The translations under genes and the position numbers were made by a program. The notes under the pieces were generated by a model. The model had not been told where the DNA came from and made no database searches. It saw nothing but the letters and a program-made list of their open reading frames with translations. From Deltaproteobacteria bacterium (lineage in GTDB: Bacteria > Desulfobacterota > GWC2-55-46 > S146-70): a stretch of 6,932 bases of DNA. Where the stretch lies: contig WGFD01000068.1 of assembly GCA_015492395.1 (NCBI GenBank), positions 1-6,932 on the forward strand, written 5' to 3'. Shown piece by piece: positions 1-6,018 of the stretch (positions are counted from its first letter, which is position 1; every line of letters starts with the position of its first letter).

Positions 1-885
1 CTTGACTCCTCTTATACGCTTATTCGCATCCTCGTCCTCTATCACGACCCCGAACTGTCCGAGTCCTTCCACTCTACCCTTCTTTACTATGAAGAGTACC
101 GCTCTATTCATAAGCTCGCTGGCAAATCTGAGCAACATCAAGGTGATCTCACTCGAAGACTTGGGATTCTGCAATTCGTAGATCATCCCCTTAAGTAATT
201 TAAGTCCCGGCGTAGAGGTGACCTTCTGAGTGCCAGATTCCCTCATTCCGAGTTCCATCTTTATGTCCTCAAAGTCATACTCGTTGTCATCTGCCTCTTT
301 TACGCTTTTCGTATCCACCACAGGCTCGATACTATCGACGTCTTCAGCCTCTTCTCCATCAAGGGCCGCCTCCTCCTGTGGCCTATTGGCCTCATCCAGA
401 AGCCTTGAACCTTCCATGGCAATAAACTGAGGATTCACTCCAGGCTCGATGACTATACCGTAAGGGTCTCCTTTTATAAGGTCCAAGTCGCCGTCGATCT
501 CATGCAGCTCGAACTCGAAGCTCCCCTCGGATATAAATAGCCTCAAGACCCGGTTCTGCAGTTCGTCACGAAGGGCGTCCAACATTATACTCTCATCTAT
601 ATTCAAGGACTTCCCGAGAAGGGAAATTGAATTAATGCACTGATCGGAATGACTTAAGACTGCTTGCATCTCTTCCTTTGAAGCTATGCCCTTTTCTGAA
701 AAGATAGCATAGAGCTCCTTCATAGGGCCGTCTATTACAGCGCTAATAATAAGACCTTCTTTAAAATACAGATCTCCTTTTGCCGCTTCGCCCCTGATAC
801 GAAGTATACCCGACCTGCGGCTTAAAAATAAGATCTGGAAGATATCGCCGAGTCCGAGATCCTCCAGGTTTCCAACTAGACTCAT
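1..885 (-). CDS. DUF4388 (PatA-like N-terminal) signalling protein, partial
   Basis: This minus-strand reading frame is open for 295 codons from ATG at 885 and leaves the window at base 1, so its C-terminus is missing. AGAGG at 893-897 lies 7 bases before the ATG and supports this start. Residues 1-52 (MSLVGNLEDLGLGDIFQILF, then a G-x-L-x-I strand and LYFKEGLIISAV) match the start of DUF4388, a domain common in two-component and gliding or developmental signalling proteins of Deltaproteobacteria and cyanobacteria. Residues about 54-150 look like the rest of this helical/beta module. Residues about 160-210 are an acidic, Glu/Asp-rich linker. From about 225 a second folded domain begins (LKLLKGMIYELQNP..., then MNRAVLFIVKKGRVEGLGQFGV), which resembles a GAF-like domain but is cut off. 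There is no signal peptide or membrane segment, so it is probably cytoplasmic. It is the second DUF4388 gene in the window; the other is at 4956-5363. The domain call is firm, the exact role unknown. Confidence 0.8.
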   Translation of the reverse strand, partial: MSLVGNLEDLGLGDIFQILFLSRRSGILRIRGEAAKGDLYFKEGLIISAVIDGPMKELYAIFSEKGIASKEEMQAVLSHSDQCINSISLLGKSLNIDESIMLDALRDELQNRVLRLFISEGSFEFELHEIDGDLDLIKGDPYGIVIEPGVNPQFIAMEGSRLLDEANRPQEEAALDGEEAEDVDSIEPVVDTKSVKEADDNEYDFEDIKMELGMRESGTQKVTSTPGLKLLKGMIYELQNPKSSSEITLMLLRFASELMNRAVLFIVKKGRVEGLGQFGVVIEDEDANKRIRGVK

Positions 886-1137
886 GCATATACCTCTTCT
901 TAGATATCAGTCCAGCGCCATGATAGTCGATGACCTCACGGTTTCTGTATCCCGCAAAAGACGGCATCTGAAGTACGATTGTATTGGATACTCCATGAAT
1001 CTCAGGACCTTATACATAACATAACCACCTCGACCAGGATTACGGATGCGGCTCACACCAGTTGTATTTCTCTTAATAGTCGTATTCACGTGCCCCTTGA
1101 TGTGTTATCGGCATATGAATATTCAGCTTAAATAAAT

Positions 1138-1143
1138 ATTATA
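1138..1143 (-). promoter_or_regulatory. Possible -10 box for the left-hand DUF4388 gene
   Basis: Read on the minus strand this is a consensus TATAAT within an A+T-rich stretch. A -35 box at 17-18 bases is poor (AACCTC/AAACCT). If used, it would give a leader of about 245 bases before the ATG at 885. It is supported only by the -10 match and the gene orientation. Confidence 0.25.
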
Positions 1144-1279
1144 GAAAGCGGATTGCCAGAGAGGTTTACACTTGAAGGCCGGTATGCATCTTCAGGCAGA
1201 GGTGACACCTTCTTCAAAGTAACCGAAACACGCTCGCAGAGAAGGGGGAAAACATACACCAAGTCATGAACGTAGCCGG

Positions 1280-1289
1280 CAAACGTTTG
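1280..1289. repeat. 10-bp palindrome CAAACGTTTG
   Basis: This perfect self-complementary decamer directly abuts the outer arm of the inverted repeat at 1290-1382. Its size and symmetry would suit a dimeric regulator site, but nothing identifies the protein, and a decamer palindrome can arise by chance. Confidence 0.35.
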
Positions 1290-1382
1290 TCTGTATGTGG
1301 CTCACCTACATCGGCAGGGATTCGCAGTGAACTTCAATAATGGAAGATCCTCCGTATTGAAGCAGGCCGGGACACATACAGA
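1290..1382. repeat. Nested inverted repeats, possible structured RNA or 3' UTR
   Basis: TCTGTATGTG at 1290-1299 is perfectly complementary to CACATACAGA at 1373-1382 (10 bp). Inside it, CTTCAATA at 1332-1339 pairs perfectly with TATTGAAG at 1355-1362 (8 bp, 15-base loop). A further CGGC (1312-1315) can pair with GCCG (1366-1369). The element begins about 43 bases past the mogA stop on the minus strand. It is not followed by a U-run, so it is not a standard terminator. A minus-strand TATAAT at 1398-1403 lies just upstream, without a recognisable -35 box. It could be a small RNA, a 3' UTR structure or the remains of a small mobile element; the sequence does not decide. Confidence 0.4.
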
Positions 1383-1424
1383 TTGCCAAGATCGTGCATT
1401 ATATATAAAAAAGTAATCTGCAGC

Positions 1425-1922
1425 TTAGGAGGTACCGCACTCGGTCATGCTTCCCTTGATCTTTTCCACAGTATGCCTTACAGCCGGCAGGATCACCGCC
1501 AGGCTCTCCCTAACAGCCTTAGGACTGCCAGGCAGATTTATCACAAGACTTTCTTTTCTTATACCACAGACAGCCCTTGATATCATCGCGTGGGGCGTCT
1601 TCTTCAAGCTCTCGGCCCGCATGGCCTCAGAAAACCCCGGTAGTTCCTTGTCTATCGCCGCCATAGTGGCCTCCGGGGTAACATCCCTGGGGGAAACACC
1701 CGTACCCCCAGTCGTAAATATCACATCCAGATGGTGTACATCGACCATCTCGCACAGCTTGTCTCTTATTATACCGGCCTCATCCGGGATCACTTCGTAG
1801 AACTCCACATTGCCTAACCCCCCATCCTGTACGATCCTCCTGATCTCCATGCCACTAACGTCTTCCCTGTCGCCAGCGTACCCCTTGTCGCTCATGGTCA
1901 AGATACCCACTGTAATTGTCAT
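1425..1922 (-). CDS. mogA: MogA/MoaB-family molybdopterin adenylyltransferase
   Basis: This 165-residue protein belongs to the MogA/MoaB family, which activates molybdopterin with ATP to adenylyl-molybdopterin before MoeA inserts molybdate. The N-terminus is a Rossmann-like strand followed by SDKGYAGDREDVSG (residues 11-24). The signature TTGGTGVSPRDVTPEAT spans residues 70-86 and INLPGSPKAV lies at about 128-137. Asp47 in the IPDE stretch and Asp80 in the SPRD stretch line up with the two aspartates known to be essential in Escherichia coli MogA (Asp49, Asp82). The length is typical. The ATG at 1922 is preceded by AAGGGA with about 8 bases of spacing. It is the last gene of the operon, 29 bases after moaE. 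MogA and MoaB are close paralogues; I prefer MogA because of IPDE, ELPGF and IRKESLVINLPG, but MoaB naming is possible. Confidence 0.9.
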   Translation of the reverse strand: MTITVGILTMSDKGYAGDREDVSGMEIRRIVQDGGLGNVEFYEVIPDEAGIIRDKLCEMVDVHHLDVIFTTGGTGVSPRDVTPEATMAAIDKELPGFSEAMRAESLKKTPHAMISRAVCGIRKESLVINLPGSPKAVRESLAVILPAVRHTVEKIKGSMTECGTS

Positions 1923-1951
1923 GTGATAAATCCCTTCAACCGTCTTACGTG

Positions 1952-2377
1952 CTAGGGGTGTTCTTCCACCCAGACCTCTCCATTTTCAGTCTTCTCCCTC
2001 TTCCATATAGGGGTGGTTCTCTTCAGCTCTGAGATAGCCCACTCACACGCCATAAAAGCGTCGTTCCTGTGCCGGGAGGAGACTACAATGAGAACGATAT
2101 TCTCACCTATCTCTATCTTGCCTGTACGATGAACCACACCCATCTCGATTATATTAAAGTTATCGAGAGCCCTTGTCCGTATTTCACGGAGCTTCTTCTC
2201 CGCCATTTCAGGGTAGTGCTCGAACTCGAGGCACATAATCTTCTCTCCTTTGGAAATATCCCGCGCCGTACCCAGGAAGACGGCAACGGCGCCGGTCTCA
2301 CTCGATGTCATCTTCACCCGGGCGATCTCCTCCTCAATAGAGAAGTCTTCCACCTGTATCCTTACCAGATCCTTCAT
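1952..2377 (-). CDS. moaE: Molybdopterin synthase catalytic subunit MoaE
   Basis: This 141-residue protein is the large subunit of molybdopterin synthase, which transfers two sulfurs from thiocarboxylated MoaD to cyclic pyranopterin monophosphate. Family blocks are clear: GAVAVFLGTARD at residues 29-40, VVHRTGKIEIGE at 81-92, SSRHRNDAFMACEWAISELK at 100-119 and TTPIWKRE at 121-128. Lys119 and Lys126 fall at the same numbers as the two active-site lysines of the E. coli enzyme. The ATG at 2377 lies 6 bases after the moaD stop. Its ribosome site GGAGG (2388-2392) is inside the last codons of moaD, with a 10-base spacing, so translation of the two subunits is probably coupled. No oddities are visible; full length. 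Confidence 0.96.
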   Translation of the reverse strand: MKDLVRIQVEDFSIEEEIARVKMTSSETGAVAVFLGTARDISKGEKIMCLEFEHYPEMAEKKLREIRTRALDNFNIIEMGVVHRTGKIEIGENIVLIVVSSRHRNDAFMACEWAISELKRTTPIWKREKTENGEVWVEEHP

Positions 2378-2383
2378 GGGCTG

Positions 2384-2650
2384 TTATCCTCCGGAGAATG
2401 GGGGCAAGAAGGCGACTTCATCACCACTCTTTATCACTGTACTGTCCGTTGCCAACTCCTCATTAACAGAGATCAATAGCTTCCTCTTCTCAAGTAACTC
2501 CGTTAAAACGGGGTACTCCTTCGCAATAACGGACTTCAACTGTAGCAGAGTGGTTGGGAGAGTCAATTCCAGATCCACCTCATCCCTTCCAACCAGCCCC
2601 TTAAGCATCGCAAAAAACTTGAGCTTTATCACATCAACCTTTCCCGTCAT
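2384..2650 (-). CDS. moaD: Molybdopterin synthase sulfur carrier subunit MoaD
   Basis: This is a small ubiquitin-fold sulfur carrier of 88 residues. Its terminal Gly-Gly is adenylylated by MoeB, thiocarboxylated and inserted into the MoaE active site. Visible features are the first beta strand (VIKLKFFAMLKGLVG), the acidic/hydrophobic strand VDLELTLP, the helix LLQLKSVIAKEYP, SVNEELATD, and the diagnostic ending GDEVAFLPPFSGG. I place the start at ATG 2650, which has AGGA 9 bases upstream. A GTG at 2656 would add two residues but leaves AGGA only 3 bases away. The start overlaps the end of the upstream GAF gene by 17 bases, which indicates co-translation. The carrier and its synthase partner moaE are adjacent, as in most moa operons. 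Confidence 0.95.
   Translation of the reverse strand: MTGKVDVIKLKFFAMLKGLVGRDEVDLELTLPTTLLQLKSVIAKEYPVLTELLEKRKLLISVNEELATDSTVIKSGDEVAFLPPFSGG
2388..2392 (-). promoter_or_regulatory. moaE ribosome binding site inside the moaD Gly-Gly codons
   Basis: On the minus strand the moaD gene ends GGA GGA TAA. GGAGG within these codons sits 10 bases before the moaE ATG and is the only strong ribosome site there. The same bases encode the essential Gly-Gly tail. Confidence 0.7.
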
Positions 2651-4943
2651 CCCCACCTATCCTGATCTCTGCCCCGCTGAATGATTTATTTAAAAGTTCC
2701 TGGAATGTCGATCCATCTTCAGGGAAGATTGCATATCCGTATGAAAACTCACCATCTCCCTCCGGATTTATATCCTCCAAGATTCCATCCGGAAATCCGT
2801 ACCTCATTATCTCATCTATCACCCTAAGGGCCTTCTCATCCGTTTCAAGGAAGAGTATCGCAAGGCTTTCCTCGTCAAGCCTCGCTACAATATCAAACTT
2901 CCTTATCTTCTCTTTGATAAAGGAGAATGGCTTTCGTAAAAACTGGGCCTCTTCACCGGCGGCGTACATCTTCAGATTCGGTATACGAATGGTTAAAAGG
3001 AGGAAACGTTTTCCAAATCTCATGGCCCTGTTGATCTCTTCAAGAGCACGCCTCTCCAAAAACTCCTTGGTAGTAAGGAACTCATACTCGTTTTCAGCCA
3101 CCTCCTTTGAGGCCAACAGGGGTATACGCTTGGCTATATACATTGCGAGTCGTTTCAGCACCTCTATATCGCTCTTGGCGAAGTTGCAGGCAAAGACCGT
3201 ATCATTGCTACTCTTGTTAAAGAGTGTCAGCACGGTAAGCACTTTATTTTCCACGACAACGGGATATGAAAGTACCGAACGTATATACTCATTCTCCGTC
3301 CTGGGTATCTCCTTTATCACAGGAACCTTCGACTTCACCACATCCAGCAGGATCTCCTTCTCTATAAGAATAAATGACTTCCTGATCCTCTCATCATCCA
3401 AGCCATAAGCCCCGCGTAATCTGTACCTCCCGGTGCCACTGTGCTTCACTCGCACCGTCGATCCTTCCGCCCCCAGTATCGCCGCCGCCGTTGCGGACAC
3501 CGAGAGATAAAACCTGTCAGGATCCGATATGGACATGAGTTCCAGCCCGGTCTCATCGACAGCAAACATCTTATTGAGATGCTGTTTATTGTCCTCTTCC
3601 CTCTTTATCCTGTCTATGCTTTCAGCCAGATAAGACGCCACACTCTCAAAGAGCGGTTCCATATCGAACTCTGGTTCATAATCGGAGATGAAATGCATGG
3701 ATAAGACACCGGTCAACTTCCCCCGTCCCTCCATCGGCAGAGCCAGATACATCTTGTAACCACCGCCATCACTTATATCCTTCAAGACAACCCTCTCCCG
3801 TTTCCCCGCAACCCATCCCTCAATACCGCCACCCCCGCGAACCGCAAAGTGCCCGATAGAGTTGACATCCACGACACTCGATGCCCTGAGAGCCAGCCCC
3901 CGGAGGTCCTCATCGTAAATGTATATGAAGCAAGCGATACCGTCCATTATATCAGACAGCCTCTCACATACCGCAGCAAGCCTCTTGTTAAAGGCTATCG
4001 GAGAATTTATTATGGTGTCGATACTCCGCGACAGTTCGAACTTGATCTCGTTGTACTTCATCTTGCTGTATTCTTGAGATCTGTGTATCACTTCAGCCGC
4101 AAGTGTGGCCAGATTTGTAAGAAAATCAAGATCTTCCTTGGTGAAGGCGTGGGCGGATTCACTGCTCCCTACATTGACCACTCCTATAACGTCCGAATCA
4201 ACAATGAGAGGAACACAGAGGGCGCTCTTGACCGCACTGCTCTCTCTGATATGTTTAAACTCCCTCTCCTCCGCCTTGCCCGACAACAGCAGAGACCTCC
4301 CCTCCATGGCAACCTTACCGGCGATACCTTCCCCAAGAGGCACCCTTATTTTGTCTACGACCTCGTTGTCCATCCCCCTGGCCACCTCTACGCGCAGTGT
4401 GCCGTCATCCTTATCGAGCAGCATAATGGACCCACGCTCGGCCCGTGTAGACTCTATGGCAAGCACCAGGATAACGGTCAGGACCTCCTTCCTGTTGGAG
4501 GTCAGCTTCACGGCATCCACTATCTCCCTCATGGAAGACAGGAGTTTGAACTGCTCCTTGGCAGTGACAACAGCACCGCCTTTAGAACCGAAGGCCGTGC
4601 TCCTTAATCCCCAGAGAAGTTTGGCGCTAAGGAGACTCATCTTCTTGACTCCGTTAAATTCCGGTTGTTGCAGAAATCCCTGGGTATTTCCGTTACGGAT
4701 GCAGTCAATGATTATATCCAACTCTGGGGCAGTTCTGAGGATATCTATGTCGTTGGAAACCTGTACGCCGTACTTTCCAGCCAGACTGTAGCCCATCTCT
4801 CCGAGCTTACAGAGCATCGCATTGGGGTCGGGCTCCACTATGTACTCCAGCTTGACCGTATCATCTGTGAGAAGGATGGGTAAAAGGGCCAGTCCCTCTT
4901 TATTAGCGCCTATAATAGCTACATGTTGTGTCTTGGTATTCAA
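2634..4943 (-). CDS. Multidomain signalling protein: Rossmann, three GAF-type domains, degenerate GGDEF
   Basis: This 769-residue cytoplasmic protein has no membrane segment. Residues 7-115 look like a Rossmann-type nucleotide-binding domain: VAIIGANKEGLALLPIL, an acidic end to strand 2 (VEPDP), ELDIIIDCIRN, and a closing LLSAKLLWGL of the kind seen at the front of some bacterial sensor proteins. A classical GAF domain spans about 138-290 (ERGSIMLLDKDDGTL, PLGEGIAGKVA, SALCVPLI...IGVVNV). A second, weaker GAF-like domain spans about 305-445 (GGIEGWVAG) and a third about 455-608. Residues about 620-760 have the pattern of a GGDEF domain, but the catalytic GGDEF is replaced by DEESL (690-694), so diguanylate cyclase activity is not expected. 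The start is TTG at 4943, 12 bases after the previous stop, in the same frame and without a clear Shine-Dalgarno sequence. The next in-frame ATG (residue 43) would remove the Rossmann glycine loop. The end overlaps moaD by 17 bases. The ligand is unknown. Confidence 0.85.
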   Translation of the reverse strand: MNTKTQHVAIIGANKEGLALLPILLTDDTVKLEYIVEPDPNAMLCKLGEMGYSLAGKYGVQVSNDIDILRTAPELDIIIDCIRNGNTQGFLQQPEFNGVKKMSLLSAKLLWGLRSTAFGSKGGAVVTAKEQFKLLSSMREIVDAVKLTSNRKEVLTVILVLAIESTRAERGSIMLLDKDDGTLRVEVARGMDNEVVDKIRVPLGEGIAGKVAMEGRSLLLSGKAEEREFKHIRESSAVKSALCVPLIVDSDVIGVVNVGSSESAHAFTKEDLDFLTNLATLAAEVIHRSQEYSKMKYNEIKFELSRSIDTIINSPIAFNKRLAAVCERLSDIMDGIACFIYIYDEDLRGLALRASSVVDVNSIGHFAVRGGGGIEGWVAGKRERVVLKDISDGGGYKMYLALPMEGRGKLTGVLSMHFISDYEPEFDMEPLFESVASYLAESIDRIKREEDNKQHLNKMFAVDETGLELMSISDPDRFYLSVSATAAAILGAEGSTVRVKHSGTGRYRLRGAYGLDDERIRKSFILIEKEILLDVVKSKVPVIKEIPRTENEYIRSVLSYPVVVENKVLTVLTLFNKSSNDTVFACNFAKSDIEVLKRLAMYIAKRIPLLASKEVAENEYEFLTTKEFLERRALEEINRAMRFGKRFLLLTIRIPNLKMYAAGEEAQFLRKPFSFIKEKIRKFDIVARLDEESLAILFLETDEKALRVIDEIMRYGFPDGILEDINPEGDGEFSYGYAIFPEDGSTFQELLNKSFSGAEIRIGGDDGKG

Positions 4944-4955
4944 AGTCTTTGTCTT

Positions 4956-5363
4956 TTATGCGTTCCTTACCAGAATACCCATCTCCACCAATCTCTTGAC
5001 CAGTTGGGAGGATTCGATATCCCCCCTGTATATCCCACCGACCGCTGAATCCCTCACCTTCTCATCGAGCCTCTTCGCTCCCTCCAGCAATAGCTGTTCC
5101 ACATCCCCATCGATGGTCAGGGCAGGGGGTTCTATATTCGCCTCCACTTCAAAATCACCGTCTCCCCACCCTATAATATGGTAAAGGGCATCTTCTCCCA
5201 CAAGGTCGCTGCAGATCGCGTGCACCACCCTTCCGTCTTTCATGTAAACCTTACCGTTACCCAGGTCCGATGAAAGATAGATGGCCGCAGTCTTATTCTG
5301 GAGATGGAAGACCTGGACTATATCTACCAGCCCCATATCCTTAAGCCGCCCCCTGATGCTCAT
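4956..5363 (-). CDS. Short DUF4388 (PatA-like N-terminal) protein
   Basis: This 135-residue protein is almost entirely one DUF4388 domain: MSIRGRLKDMGLVDIVQVFH, a strand with AAIYLS, GKVYMKDGRVVHAIC at about 37-51, GEDALYHIIGWGDGDFEVE at about 56-74, then a C-terminal helical part (VEQLLLEGAKRLDEKV) that ends in LVKRLVEMGILVRNA. The family is found in signalling proteins, usually next to receiver, GAF or kinase modules, and probably mediates protein contacts. The start is ATG at 5363 with GGTGAG/GGGTG shortly upstream. It is the first gene of the operon and is separated from the GAF protein by 12 bases in the same frame. It is shorter than many DUF4388 proteins, which carry a second domain; here that role may be filled by the next gene. 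Confidence 0.85.
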   Translation of the reverse strand: MSIRGRLKDMGLVDIVQVFHLQNKTAAIYLSSDLGNGKVYMKDGRVVHAICSDLVGEDALYHIIGWGDGDFEVEANIEPPALTIDGDVEQLLLEGAKRLDEKVRDSAVGGIYRGDIESSQLVKRLVEMGILVRNA

Positions 5364-5381
5364 AAACTCACCCAGCTTAAA

Positions 5382-5409
5382 ATTAACCCATGAAGACCTG
5401 GAATGTCAA
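5382..5409 (-). promoter_or_regulatory. Promoter of the DUF4388-GAF-moaDE-mogA operon
   Basis: On the minus strand there is a perfect -35 box TTGACA at 5404-5409. After a 16-base spacer comes GTTAAT at 5382-5387, a 4 of 6 match to the -10 consensus. Transcription would begin about 10 to 15 bases before the ATG at 5363, giving a short leader. It lies back to back with the plus-strand tRNA-Cys promoter. Confidence 0.6.
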
Positions 5410-5436
5410 CACAAGAGCCTTTTGGGTTATTTTGTC

Positions 5437-5466
5437 TTGACAATGATATCGGAGAGATGCTTTATT
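5437..5466 (+). promoter_or_regulatory. Promoter of the tRNA-Cys gene
   Basis: A perfect TTGACA -35 box at 5437-5442 is followed after 18 bases by TTTATT at 5461-5466 (4 of 6 to TATAAT). This places the start of transcription a few bases before the tRNA-Cys 5' end at 5478. It diverges from the operon promoter at 5382-5409, with only 27 bases between the two TTGACA boxes. Confidence 0.6.
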
Positions 5467-5477
5467 ACTTTAGATGC

Positions 5478-5553
5478 GGCGGCGTACCCAAGTGGCTAAG
5501 GGGGGGGTCTGCAAAACCCTTATTCAGCGGTTCGAATCCGCTCGCCGCCTCCA
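5478..5553 (+). tRNA. tRNA-Cys (GCA)
   Basis: A full cloverleaf can be drawn. The acceptor stem GGCGGCG (5478-5484) pairs with CGCCGCC (5543-5549). The anticodon stem GGGGT (5504-5508)/ACCCT (5516-5520) encloses the loop CTGCAAA with anticodon GCA at 5511-5513. The T arm AGCGG-TTCGAAT-CCGCT spans 5526-5542. The discriminator is T at 5550, as expected for cysteine tRNA, and CCA is encoded at 5551-5553. The D stem has three C-G pairs and an A13/A22 mismatch, a feature also seen in E. coli tRNA-Cys, but here position 15/48 is G-C rather than the unusual G-G pair. Confidence 0.97.
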
Positions 5554-5671
5554 TATCCAGTCGCCAGGGAGATTACGGAATTCGCCACGGAGGCGCGCAG
5601 GGATAGGGTTAGCCGTTCCAAAAACTATCGCTAGAAGCTGTCAACTTTCTATTCTTTACGGCCTCCTTGGT

Positions 5672-5677
5672 TATGAT
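5672..5677 (+). promoter_or_regulatory. Possible -10 box before tRNA-Leu
   Basis: TATGAT is a 5 of 6 match to the -10 consensus about 34 bases before the tRNA-Leu 5' end, but no good -35 box is present at normal spacing. tRNA-Leu may instead be co-transcribed from the tRNA-Cys promoter. The rest of the 157-base spacer between the tRNAs holds nothing recognisable. Confidence 0.25.
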
Positions 5678-5710
5678 ATAGGTATCTTATCACCGACACC
5701 CTCATGTCAC

Positions 5711-5798
5711 GCCCGAGTGGCGGAACTTGGTAGACGCACGGGACTTAAAATCCCGAGGAGGCAACTCCGTGGGGGTTCGATTCCCCCCTCGGGCACCA
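5711..5798 (+). tRNA. tRNA-Leu (UAA)
   Basis: This is a class II tRNA. The acceptor stem GCCCGAG (5711-5717) pairs with CTCGGGC (5788-5794). The anticodon stem CGGGA/TCCCG (5739-5743, 5751-5755) encloses loop CTTAAAA with anticodon TAA at 5746-5748. A long variable arm (GGAG-GCAA-CTCC) follows, typical of leucine tRNAs. The T arm GGGGG-TTCGATT-CCCCC spans 5771-5787, with discriminator A at 5795 and encoded CCA at 5796-5798. It reads UUA codons, and UUG by wobble. It is 157 bases downstream of tRNA-Cys in the same direction. Confidence 0.97.
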
Positions 5799-5937
5799 CT
5801 TAGAATCAATAGGTTACGGCGATATATGGAGTGAATACTATTTTCAAAAAATCCAACTCTCCGAAAATCCTCCAACATTTCATCCTCGAAAAGAGGTAAT
5901 TCCAGACCACGAAAGCGTATTAAATGCCGTTATATTC

Positions 5938-6018
5938 GGGTCAGCCGACCCAGTCATTGCGAGCCCTTCGACGGGCTCAGGACTGGCGGAGAGCGGCAAT
6001 CCCGTAAGCGCGAGGACC
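5938..6018. repeat. Dispersed hairpin repeat (REP/MITE-like)
   Basis: This short stretch holds several hairpins: GGGTC-AGCC-GACCC (5938-5951), GAGCCC-TTCGAC-GGGCTC (5961-5978) flanked by CAGTC (5951-5955)/GACTG (5981-5985), and ATTGC (5956-5960)/GCAAT (5996-6000). The GTCATTGCGAG...GCGGCAATC frame and the CCTTCGACGGGCTCAGG core resemble palindromic repeats scattered through many bacterial genomes. The core read on the minus strand gives the spurious peptide SPEPVEG, often seen in misannotated ORFs. It looks like one repeat type nested in another. The exact ends cannot be set from one copy. Confidence 0.6.

Larger units (their letters stand above)
886..1424. other. Gene-poor intergenic region rich in inverted repeats
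   Basis: About 540 bases lie between the mogA stop and the DUF4388 gene at the left edge. No reading frame here has a convincing ribosome site and recognisable protein. The longest candidate, a 60-codon minus-strand frame (907-1089) from GTG, has AAGGGG only 3 bases before the start and no family resemblance. The stretch holds a 10-bp perfect inverted repeat enclosing an 8-bp one (1290-1382), a 10-bp palindrome CAAACGTTTG (1280-1289), the odd palindrome AGGTGACACCT (1200-1210) and an imperfect inverted repeat (1163-1178 with 1208-1224). It probably contains the promoter and leader of the left-hand gene. No clear intrinsic terminator for the moa operon is visible. There is only a T6 tract on the minus strand near 1407-1412, without a strong stem before it. 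Confidence 0.6.

Noticed and set aside
907..1089. 60-codon minus-strand frame from GTG just upstream of the left DUF4388 gene.
   Set aside because: AAGGGG lies only 3 bases before the GTG, the peptide resembles nothing I know, and it lies in a repeat-rich leader; kept only as part of the intergenic description.
1151..1388. Direct repeat GATTGCCA at 1151-1158 and 1381-1388.
   Set aside because: Eight bases at a distance of 230 is weak evidence and may be chance.
886..1424. Molybdenum cofactor or c-di-GMP riboswitch.
   Set aside because: I looked because of the neighbouring genes, but could not find the conserved core of either class, and the region lies downstream, not upstream, of the moa genes.
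3849..4607. 252-codon plus-strand frame, the longest opposite the operon.
   Set aside because: It lies antisense to the GAF protein, whose domains are clear, and its translation shows no family pattern.
5772..5798. Attachment-site duplication of the tRNA-Leu 3' end.
   Set aside because: No second copy of the T arm or acceptor end is visible to the right within the window and no integrase is present.
5474..5803. 109-codon plus-strand frame across both tRNA genes.
   Set aside because: It is made of tRNA and spacer sequence and has no ribosome site.
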